DNA of 64,000 bases from Cyclobacteriaceae bacterium. Lineage in GTDB: Bacteria > Bacteroidota > Bacteroidia > Cytophagales > Cyclobacteriaceae. The stretch's first letter is position 1. Each line of letters opens with the position of its first letter. The stretch lies in NCBI GenBank assembly GCA_025808415.1, contig CP075525.1:1101501-1165500 (forward strand). Direction: 5' to 3'. A program made the position numbers and the translations under genes. The notes below the pieces were generated by a model. It searched no databases, was not told the origin of the DNA, and was given only the letters and a program-made list of their open reading frames with translations. Below, in pieces: positions 57,962-64,000 of this stretch.

Positions 57962-58606
57962 TTATTTTTTCTTCCCGTCCTGTTTCAGCGACTGGAAAAA
58001 TTTGGCCCAGTTAAACACGTTCAAAAACGGATTCATCACCGGCCCGAACCGGTTGTTTTGTGAGGCCGCCCATTGGTCGAGGTAGTAACGCTGGTTCATG
58101 GGGCCATCCATAGGGGTGGTCTTGAGCATGAGCGCCAGTAACTCCTGGTTTAAATTCTTCTGATCGATTTTACTGTTATCGGTAGGAATGTTTAGTGCCA
58201 GTATCGCTTCTTTGAAAACTTCTTCCGTAGGGAAGGCCATTACCTGAACCTCCTTTAAAAATGTAACATCCTGCACCATTTCAATAACAATGGTCAGGTA
58301 TTCGCTGGTGTGATCGGGAACGATATAATGTTGTCGTTCATACCCTACCGAACTGATGATAACACTGTCACCTGCCAATACGGGCATGGAAAAAAAGCCA
58401 AGCGAATTGGTTATCGTTCCGCGCCCTGCCTTGGGCACATAAATGTGCGTTCCGGGTAGTTGTACAACACGTCCATTATCTTCTTCGGCCAGCACTACAC
58501 CGGAGAGCTGAATAATCCTGCGCTGGCTTTGCGAAAACGATGGGAAAGCGTACAAACACAGCATGAAGAATGCCGAAATAAGAAAAACGAAACGATACTT
58601 CACCAT
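57962..58606 (-). CDS. Exported carboxypeptidase-regulatory-like domain protein, 214 aa
   Basis: A signal peptide (cut near SFSQ) is followed by one CarboxypepD_reg-like beta-sandwich: RIIQLSGVVLAEEDNGRVVQ, LPGTHIYVPKAGRGTITNSL, GFFSMPVLAGDSVIISSVGY and ERQHYIVPDHTSEYLTIVIE. The C-terminal ~70 residues are helical (NQELLALMLKTTPMDGPMNQ; FNWAKFFQSLKQDGKK). No TonB receptor is adjacent. It is probably a cell-surface or periplasmic protein of unknown role. Confidence 0.75.
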   Translation of the reverse strand: MVKYRFVFLISAFFMLCLYAFPSFSQSQRRIIQLSGVVLAEEDNGRVVQLPGTHIYVPKAGRGTITNSLGFFSMPVLAGDSVIISSVGYERQHYIVPDHTSEYLTIVIEMVQDVTFLKEVQVMAFPTEEVFKEAILALNIPTDNSKIDQKNLNQELLALMLKTTPMDGPMNQRYYLDQWAASQNNRFGPVMNPFLNVFNWAKFFQSLKQDGKKK

Positions 58607-58710
58607 TGCTCAAGTTTTGAATCAACCCCGGCCTCAAAAATAGGTATTCAAGGTATAACAGCCTAATTTCAATACCTTTGAGATGATAAGCGGTTTAGCT
58701 TAGTTCTGCT

Positions 58711-59100
58711 ATGCGGTTAAAAAATTTTAATCTTACGCTGGGTTCACAGATTTTTAAGGCCTGTGCCGATGAATCGCGGCTGCGCATCCTGCATTTAATT
58801 TTTAAGAATGGCGAAATGTGCATCTCCGATCTGGAGCATATTCTGGGATTTACGCAGGCAAAAACATCCCGTCATCTTATCTATTTAAAAAATGCCGGCA
58901 TACTTTCCTTTCGCAGGTATAACCATTGGGTGTTTTATCAGGTTAAAGATGAGGTGTATGAAATTGTAAACCAGATTTTTCAGTTCCTGCATAAGGACCA
59001 ACAGCTTCAGCATGATCAAACACTTTATAAAACCCTGTTCTCGAATCGTGAACTGGCCATTACTAAAATCCAGATTCAGGCTGAGCAATGGCTTAAATAG
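58711..59100 (+). CDS. ArsR-type winged-helix regulator, 129 aa
   Basis: The ArsR fold reads as IFKACADESRLRILHLIFKN, GEMCISDLEHILGFTQAKTS, RHLIYLKNAGILSFRRYNHW and VFYQVKDEVYEIVNQIF. The ELCVCDL metal motif is reduced to a single Cys (EMCISDLE), so metal sensing by that site is doubtful. It lies upstream of the YjjG gene on the same strand with a 33-bp gap. Confidence 0.8.
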   Translation: MRLKNFNLTLGSQIFKACADESRLRILHLIFKNGEMCISDLEHILGFTQAKTSRHLIYLKNAGILSFRRYNHWVFYQVKDEVYEIVNQIFQFLHKDQQLQHDQTLYKTLFSNRELAITKIQIQAEQWLK

Positions 59101-59133
59101 TTTTTCAACACACCACCATCGTTATCTGGTTTA

Positions 59134-59832
59134 ATGACTGCTTCCTACACTACCATTTTTTTTGATTTGGATCACACCCTTTGGGATTATGAAACCAATG
59201 CCCGCGAAACACTCATAGAATTATATAATCAACACCAGTTGCACAATTTAGGTGTTGTTACGTTTGATGAATTTCTAAAGCATTTTAAGGAAGTGAACCG
59301 GCAGCTCTGGCATTTGTATGACCACGGTAAGATTACCAGTGAAGTTATCCGCAGCGAACGGTTCAAACAGATTTTAGAAAAATCAGGGATTAAGAATAAC
59401 GAACTTTCACTTACTCTTTCGGAACAATACCTGAATGAATGTCCACGAAAAGGCCACCTGATACCGCATGCACAGGAAACATTGGATTATTTAAGCGACC
59501 GGTATGCACTTACGGTAATCACCAATGGTTTTGAGGATATTCAGCGCATTAAAATTTTGACCTCCAAAATTGAATCCTACTTCGATCATATTGTTACCTC
59601 GCAGAAAGCGGGCTTCAAAAAGCCCGCCCCTGAAATTTTTCAGTATGCCATGAATATGAATGGTATTGATTCCACCGCCTGTATTATGATTGGCGATAAC
59701 CTGCTAACCGATATTGCCGGGGCAAAAAACGCCTCTATTGATGCGGTATTGTTTAACCCGGACGGAGTTGAGCATGAGGCTGAGGTAAACCATGAAATCA
59801 GAAGTTTAAAGGAGCTTTGTACGCTGCTTTGA
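59134..59832 (+). CDS. yjjG: YjjG-family HAD nucleotidase, 232 aa
   Basis: A HAD-superfamily phosphatase: motif I TIFFDLDHTLWDYE (Asp nucleophile), motif II VITNGFEDIQRIK, Lys in TSQKAGFKKPAPEIFQYA and motif IV MIGDNLLTDIAGAKNASIDA. It matches the noncanonical pyrimidine nucleotidases (YjjG, YfnB) in length and cap helices. It removes 5'-phosphates from damaged pyrimidine nucleotides. Confidence 0.85.
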   Translation: MTASYTTIFFDLDHTLWDYETNARETLIELYNQHQLHNLGVVTFDEFLKHFKEVNRQLWHLYDHGKITSEVIRSERFKQILEKSGIKNNELSLTLSEQYLNECPRKGHLIPHAQETLDYLSDRYALTVITNGFEDIQRIKILTSKIESYFDHIVTSQKAGFKKPAPEIFQYAMNMNGIDSTACIMIGDNLLTDIAGAKNASIDAVLFNPDGVEHEAEVNHEIRSLKELCTLL

Positions 59833-59833
59833 T

Positions 59834-59841
59834 TAACTTTG
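59834..59841 (+). promoter_or_regulatory. -7 promoter element before the proline dehydrogenase-pathway gene
   Basis: TAACTTTG fits TAnnTTTG, 44 bp upstream of the pruA-type start. The TTTG at 59816 is only 14 bp away, so the -33 match is poor. Confidence 0.4.
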
Positions 59842-59884
59842 GCGCCTGTTTAGAACACATTTTCCACTTCAAATTTTACGTGTT

Positions 59885-61516
59885 ATGCCAAAAGGATTTT
59901 TCAATGTTCCCATACCCAAAAATGAACCTGTTTTATCGTATGCCCCCGGAAGCAAGGAGCGTGAGTTACTAAAGAAAGCGCTTCAGGAAGCACGCAGCCA
60001 GGTGCTTGATATACCCATGTACATTGGAGGAGAAGAAGTTCGTACGGACAATAAAAAACCATTAAGCCCTCCGCACGACCATAAACATATACTCGGTCAT
60101 TTTCATTTTGGTGACAAACAACATGTTGAGCAGGCTATCAATGCAGCTTTGGGTGCGAAGGAACTGTGGGCAAATTTGGGTTGGGAGCACCGCGCCAGCA
60201 TCTTTTTAAAAGCTGCTGAATTGCTCGCAGGTCCTTACCGCTATAAGATCAATGCGGCTACCATGTTGGGGCAATCGAAAAATGCATTTCAGGCAGAAAT
60301 TGATTCGGCTTGTGAACTGATAGACTTCTTGCGTTACAATGTGTACTTCATGAGTCAGATCTATCATGATCAACCGGAGTCGTCTGCCGGTATTTGGAAC
60401 CGGATGGAATACCGTCCGCTGGAAGGATTTGTTTTTGCGCTAACACCATTCAACTTCACTGCCATTGCAGGTAATTTGCCTACGAGCGCTGCTCTGATGG
60501 GCAATACCGTAGTATGGAAACCTGCCAATACACAGATCTACGCTGCCAATGTAATCATGCAGGTGTTGAAAGAAGCCGGATTGCCCGATGGTGTAATTAA
60601 CCTGGTTTATGTAAGTGGACCTGATGCCGGTGATGTAATATTTAATCACAAGGATTTTGCCGGTATTCACTTTACCGGAAGCACCGGAGTGTTTCAAGGC
60701 ATGTGGAAAACGATTGGCAATAACATTCAAAAGTATAAGTCGTACCCACGCATTGTGGGGGAGACGGGCGGAAAGGATTTTATCATGGTGCACAAAAGTG
60801 CAAACGCCAAAGAAGTGGCTACGGCCATGTCGCGTGGAGCGTTTGAGTACCAGGGGCAAAAGTGTTCGGCAGCTTCACGTTGTTACATTCCTTCAAACTT
60901 GTGGAGTGAGGTAAAAAAATATGTGCTCGAAGATTTGAAAACCTTTAAGATGGGCGGCACCGAAGATTTCGGAAACTTCATCAATGCGGTAATTGATGAA
61001 AAAGCGTTTGATTCCATTACAGGTTATATTGAAACCGCCCGCAAAAATCTGATGAACGAAATTATTGCCGGGGGCAAGTACGATAAATCGAAAGGCTACT
61101 TCATTGAACCCACGATCATTGAAACTAAGGATCCATCATCCATTACCATGTGTGAAGAAATTTTCGGGCCGGTGCTGACAGTGTATGTGTACCACGAGGA
61201 GAATTTCGAACAAACGCTTGAACTTGTCGACAGTACTTCACCTTATGCCTTAACGGGGTCTATCTTTGCGAAAGATCGCTATGCTGTTGAGTTAGCCACG
61301 AAGAAGTTGAGCAATTCAGCCGGTAACTTTTATATCAACGATAAGCCTACCGGGGCCGTAGTGGGTCAGCAGCCGTTTGGTGGTGCCAGGGGTTCGGGCA
61401 CTAACGATAAGGCAGGGGCAAAAGTAAACCTACTACGTTGGGTGTCGATGCGCACAATAAAAGAGACATTCGTTCCGCCTGTGGATTATCGATATCCGTT
61501 TTTGGATAAGGAGTAA
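59885..61516 (+). CDS. pruA: L-glutamate gamma-semialdehyde (P5C) dehydrogenase, 543 aa
   Basis: An aldehyde dehydrogenase of the P5CDH class: VFALTPFNFTAIAGNLPTSA, VIWKPA-type VWKPANTQIYAANV, IHFTGSTGVFQG, ETGGKDF (general-base Glu), GQKCSAASRCYIP (catalytic Cys), and EIFGPVLTVYVY, AGNFYINDKPTGAVVGQQPF. It oxidises glutamate semialdehyde from proline to glutamate, with NAD. The 543-residue length matches the family. No putA or proline dehydrogenase gene is adjacent. Confidence 0.92.
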   Translation: MPKGFFNVPIPKNEPVLSYAPGSKERELLKKALQEARSQVLDIPMYIGGEEVRTDNKKPLSPPHDHKHILGHFHFGDKQHVEQAINAALGAKELWANLGWEHRASIFLKAAELLAGPYRYKINAATMLGQSKNAFQAEIDSACELIDFLRYNVYFMSQIYHDQPESSAGIWNRMEYRPLEGFVFALTPFNFTAIAGNLPTSAALMGNTVVWKPANTQIYAANVIMQVLKEAGLPDGVINLVYVSGPDAGDVIFNHKDFAGIHFTGSTGVFQGMWKTIGNNIQKYKSYPRIVGETGGKDFIMVHKSANAKEVATAMSRGAFEYQGQKCSAASRCYIPSNLWSEVKKYVLEDLKTFKMGGTEDFGNFINAVIDEKAFDSITGYIETARKNLMNEIIAGGKYDKSKGYFIEPTIIETKDPSSITMCEEIFGPVLTVYVYHEENFEQTLELVDSTSPYALTGSIFAKDRYAVELATKKLSNSAGNFYINDKPTGAVVGQQPFGGARGSGTNDKAGAKVNLLRWVSMRTIKETFVPPVDYRYPFLDKE

Positions 61517-61521
61517 AACAA

Positions 61522-61585
61522 TGTCATATTGAGCTTGTCGAAATATGATGTGGAGTTATCAGTCTTCGACAAGCTCAGCCTGACA
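61522..61585. repeat. Palindromic repeat of the TTCGACAAGCTCAG type
   Basis: TGTCATATTGAGCTTGTCGA (61522-61541) and the opposing TCGACAAGCTCAGCCTGACA (61566-61585) form an imperfect 20-bp stem. The core matches that at 30387. Confidence 0.7.
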
Positions 61586-61604
61586 GTTTTAAATCAATCA
61601 TATA

Positions 61605-61648
61605 GGCACATAGAACACATAGATTTTTTCAACCATTAACTATGTGCC
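61605..61648. repeat. Intergenic inverted repeat, 9-bp arms
   Basis: GGCACATAG (61605-61613) faces CTATGTGCC (61640-61648). It could end transcription of the P5C dehydrogenase gene. Confidence 0.5.
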
Positions 61649-61657
61649 CTATGTTTA

Positions 61658-61686
61658 CCTGCCTGCCGGATGGTGCAGCAGGCAGG
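61658..61686. repeat. CCTGCCTGC palindromic repeat
   Basis: CCTGCCTGC (61658-61666) and GCAGGCAGG (61678-61686) are exact inverted arms. The same arms form the hairpin inserted in every unit of the array at 55141-56569, so this is a dispersed REP-like family. Confidence 0.7.
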
Positions 61687-61723
61687 TATGTAGTTTCAGA
61701 TATTCTACTGTTTCGTTCACTCA

Positions 61724-63139
61724 CTAGTGGTTGCCTTTATACCAATCCACCTTCCTGCTGAAGTACATCAGCGTAGCCACAATCAGGAATAAGCCAACAC
61801 TGCCGATCAGTAAAGAGAAATCTTGTTGAAGAATGATGATGAAGATGAAGGAGTAGAATATGACCAACAGTGTGGTAAACATAAAACTAAGTCTCCTGTT
61901 TCTCAGGAAGGATGTTGAGTATGCTGCGATCAGCGCCACCGTAGCCATTGAGGAAATCCAATAGGCTACGTTGTAGCCAACTTGTTCCGAAAAACTCAGC
62001 AGAAGGGTGTAATAGATAATGAGTGCTGCCCCGATAAGTATATATTGAAACGGATGTATCCTGATCTTTTGTGTGATCTCCACCAGAAATAATGCAACGA
62101 AAGTGAGCATGATGATAAGGATGCCATACTTGGCGGTGCGTATGCTTTTCTGGTACTGATCAACAGGAACTAAAAGTTTTAAACCAAACTCAGAACCAAC
62201 CAAATCCTGGTGACTGTCTTTCCATTGTTGCGCAAACGGTCTATTGAAGTGGAGGATATTCCAGGTGGCTGAAAAATCTGTATCGGAAACTTCGCGTGTG
62301 GCGGGTAAAAATTCGCCATCAAAACTTGGATCTGGCCAGGGACCTCCGAGTTTTACTGAAGTTGTTTTTCCGGAGGGAACAAAATTTAACTGACTGCTTC
62401 CTTTTAAATTAAAATTGATTTCAGTCAATGAAATAAAATCAGTTTCATTATTCCAGTTTAGTGGGGCAACTATGCCGGTTGCTGATTTAATGGAGTAGGA
62501 GCTATCATCATCATAAGCCCGTGGTTGAACCTGGCGTTCAAACTTGTGGGTAGAAACACCAATGTTTTGTGCAGGCTCGGAGGTTAGGTTTTGGTTACCG
62601 GATTTTATTACCGGTGGATTTTTACTGATACCACGGAGATCGCTGATGGCCATGATCAGATGAGCTTCAGGCCAAAGAATCATGTCTTCAGCGATTTCAA
62701 GGCGTTTGAAATCGGGTTTGTTGAAGGAAGCTTTCATCGTAAGGGATGACTCGTACACAACGGCATCAAAAATTCCGCGGTGAAGTTTTTCGGGATTAAC
62801 TGTGCCGTTGATGTCCAGCGTTTCCGGAAGAAAGAAAGCTTTTCGTGTACTCTCTTTTATTTCAAACTGGTCTTTATCGATTTTAATAGTTTCGCGGTGC
62901 TTGTAGGGCACTACTAAAATTGGTCCGGACAACGTTTGATTACCAGACCATTTATTAGACACTTCAGCAATTACTGATTCAGCGCGTTGCTGGCGTTCTT
63001 CCATCATGTTCTCAATCCAGGCGGCTGGTATCAACAGTATGAGAATTAGAAATCCGATGGAGACTAGTTTTACGGTGATCGATTCTTTCAGCCACTGATT
63101 AAAGCGATCGAGGAGGTTTGTTGATTTAATTGGTTCCAT
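61724..63139 (-). CDS. creD: CreD-family inner-membrane protein, 471 aa
   Basis: A CreD protein: the N-terminal segment WLKESITVKLVSIGFLILIL, LIPAAWIENMMEERQQRAES, then EVSNKWSGNQTLSGPILVVP and four C-terminal helices (YGILIIMLTFVALFLVEITQ; FQYILIGAALIIYYTLLLSF). In E. coli creD responds to CreBC, but here no creBC is present, and a small winged-helix gene precedes it instead. It has a role in envelope integrity of unknown mechanism. Confidence 0.88.
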   Translation of the reverse strand: MEPIKSTNLLDRFNQWLKESITVKLVSIGFLILILLIPAAWIENMMEERQQRAESVIAEVSNKWSGNQTLSGPILVVPYKHRETIKIDKDQFEIKESTRKAFFLPETLDINGTVNPEKLHRGIFDAVVYESSLTMKASFNKPDFKRLEIAEDMILWPEAHLIMAISDLRGISKNPPVIKSGNQNLTSEPAQNIGVSTHKFERQVQPRAYDDDSSYSIKSATGIVAPLNWNNETDFISLTEINFNLKGSSQLNFVPSGKTTSVKLGGPWPDPSFDGEFLPATREVSDTDFSATWNILHFNRPFAQQWKDSHQDLVGSEFGLKLLVPVDQYQKSIRTAKYGILIIMLTFVALFLVEITQKIRIHPFQYILIGAALIIYYTLLLSFSEQVGYNVAYWISSMATVALIAAYSTSFLRNRRLSFMFTTLLVIFYSFIFIIILQQDFSLLIGSVGLFLIVATLMYFSRKVDWYKGNH

Positions 63140-63189
63140 AGTTTGTTTTTTAAAAGTACTTTTAAATTCAAAGCATATAGTGAAAAAAA

Positions 63190-63489
63190 TTAGCGTTGTG
63201 TTTTCAGTAAGGCTTCCAGGGCGTCAAGGTGTTTCTTAAATGCATTTCTTCCTTTTTCGGTAGCCTTGTATTTGGTGTTGGGTTTTCGGTCAACAAACGA
63301 CTTGGAAACGGATAAGTATTTTTCTTTCTCCAACGCTTTGAGGTTTGAGGCGAGGTTGCCATCGGTCACATTCAGTATTTCTTTCAATGAATTGAAGTCA
63401 TACGAATCATTCGCTACCAGTACCGACATGATCTGTAGCCGCACACGGTGCTCCAATACCCGATCCAACTGTTCAAACGGATTTTTCAC
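63190..63489 (-). CDS. Winged-helix transcriptional regulator (HTH_27-like), 99 aa
   Basis: A short DNA-binding protein: FEQLDRVLEHRVRLQIMSVL, VANDSYDFNSLKEILNVTDG, NLASNLKALEKEKYLSVSKS and FVDRKPNTKYKATEKGRNAF, the usual MarR-like fold with wing. It is 50 bp upstream of creD and overlaps the membrane-protein gene stop by 4 nt (ATGA), so it probably regulates this three-gene unit. Confidence 0.85.
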   Translation of the reverse strand: MKNPFEQLDRVLEHRVRLQIMSVLVANDSYDFNSLKEILNVTDGNLASNLKALEKEKYLSVSKSFVDRKPNTKYKATEKGRNAFKKHLDALEALLKTQR

Positions 63490-64000
63490 GAATCGTAACG
63501 ATAATGCATGACCGATCCATACACAATGTGCAGCGCACCAAATCCCAATGCCCAGAAAATCAGGCCATAGCCCGGCAACAGGGCGGCAATTAATCCTATT
63601 AAAATTTCAGAAAAACCCAGGTAACGTATTTCCCTTACGGTGAAGGCGCTGGCATTGATCAGGGCTAAGCCATAAAAAATCAAACAAGCTGGTGCCACAA
63701 TGCCAAAGTAACCGCGTGAAACCAGGATGAGGATCAACAACCCTCCGGTGGCTAGTGGAATACTAAGTTGAAGTAGAAGTTCTTTGCTGGTCTTATTCCA
63801 GATGCTTGTGCCCATGCGCTTGGCTTTGCGCTGGCTCATCACAAATGCGGTAACAACCGAAAGGATTAATACCGTTGCTGCAATCAGCATGAGTTTTACC
63901 ACGATGGCTTGCTCGTTAACATAGTAAAACCGGAAACCAAACGGGGAGTAGGGGTAATAGATGAGGTAATAAACCAGAGTAGCACCTACCAGCGCGTATA
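63486..64000 (-). CDS. Polytopic membrane protein (partial, runs off the right edge)
   Basis: The GTG at 63902 is not the real start. The same frame stays open to the window edge and reads YALVGATLVYYLIYYPYSPF and GFRFYYVNEQAIVV before it. At least five hydrophobic segments follow (LMLIAATVLILSVVTAFVMS; LATGGLLILILVSRGYFGIV; FSEILIGLIAALLPGYGLIF). The function is unknown, but the gene is recurrently placed ahead of the HTH and creD genes in this phylum, as here. Confidence 0.75.
   Translation of the reverse strand, partial: YALVGATLVYYLIYYPYSPFGFRFYYVNEQAIVVKLMLIAATVLILSVVTAFVMSQRKAKRMGTSIWNKTSKELLLQLSIPLATGGLLILILVSRGYFGIVAPACLIFYGLALINASAFTVREIRYLGFSEILIGLIAALLPGYGLIFWALGFGALHIVYGSVMHYRYDS

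Noticed and set aside
63486..63902. A complete 138-aa protein from GTG
   Set aside because: The frame is open to the window edge with membrane-like residues, so the gene is partial.

Overview
The window looks like a chromosomal segment of a Bacteroidota bacterium, most likely of the Cytophagales. The evidence is a TonB-dependent receptor with a carboxypeptidase-regulatory-like N-terminus, LytS/LytTR two-component genes, DUF1080, DUF2911, DUF3347 and HYC_CC_PP lipoproteins, a Bacteroidota-type promoter (TTTG-N19-TATATTTG) in front of a tRNA gene, and many short palindromic intergenic repeats. No rRNA, CRISPR array, transposase, integrase or phage gene is visible.

Layout. 1-7.5 kb: the start of a propeller-type sensor, an Asp-box (BNR) secreted protein, ACP phosphodiesterase, a TerB-like protein, a secreted amidohydrolase, a TPR lipoprotein and a DUF2911 lipoprotein. 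7.6-16.2 kb (minus strand): a copper/silver efflux operon (HYC_CC_PP protein, CusA, TolC-like protein, CusB, DUF3347 lipoprotein), interrupted by a four-helix-bundle (23S intervening-sequence-type) gene. 16.4-22.9 kb (minus): a periplasmic nitrate reductase operon, napD-napA-tetrahaem NapB-tetrahaem cytochrome-NrfC-like-NrfD-like, with an alginate-export-type porin diverging from it across a 14-bp perfect palindrome. 24.3-30.4 kb: small metal-binding, DinB, membrane, Crp/Fnr and AraC genes, a dihaem cytochrome, cupin, GNAT and VOC genes. 30.5-32.7 kb: CopA copper ATPase. 32.8-35.0 kb: an AT-rich accessory island. 35-48.9 kb: amino-acid permease, aldo/keto reductase-RidA fusion, DUF2975/HTH pair, metal-linked AraC regulator, asparagine synthetase, DUF1080 pair, FAD-linked oxidase, NlpC/P60, asparaginase, CutC. 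49-54 kb: TonB-dependent receptor and LytS/LytTR pair. 54-56.6 kb: tRNA-Ala, a DinB-type gene, a 9-copy 159-bp tandem array and tRNA-Pro. 56.8-64 kb: VOC, hydrolase, ArsR, YjjG, proline-catabolic dehydrogenase, CreD and its regulator.

The most unusual structures are not ordinary genes. (1) At 32.8-35.0 kb three foreign-looking genes are organised as integron-like cassettes: each begins with a G/TT core whose following bases are the reverse complement of the bases before AAC at its own end. The junctions share conserved inner arms (CCGGGTTTG ... CAAACCC-AAACGTT). One cassette encodes a Kunitz/BPTI-like lipoprotein. No integrase is present. (2) In the cus operon the four-helix-bundle gene lies between inverted copies of a GATATTGAT-rich repeat, and related repeats sit after cusB, in the signal-peptide codons of the TolC-like gene and in frame inside cusA. 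(3) A 9 x 159-bp array abuts tRNA-Pro; each unit carries 26 nt of that tRNA's 3' part split by a palindrome inserted in the T-loop, followed on the tRNA strand by a terminator.

Functionally the window joins copper handling (CusABC, CopA, HMA protein, HMA-AraC regulator, CutC) with nitrate respiration (Nap, NrfCD-type quinol module, multihaem cytochromes). The rest is mostly ordinary core metabolism. Assignments come from reading the protein sequences by eye; no database search was run.
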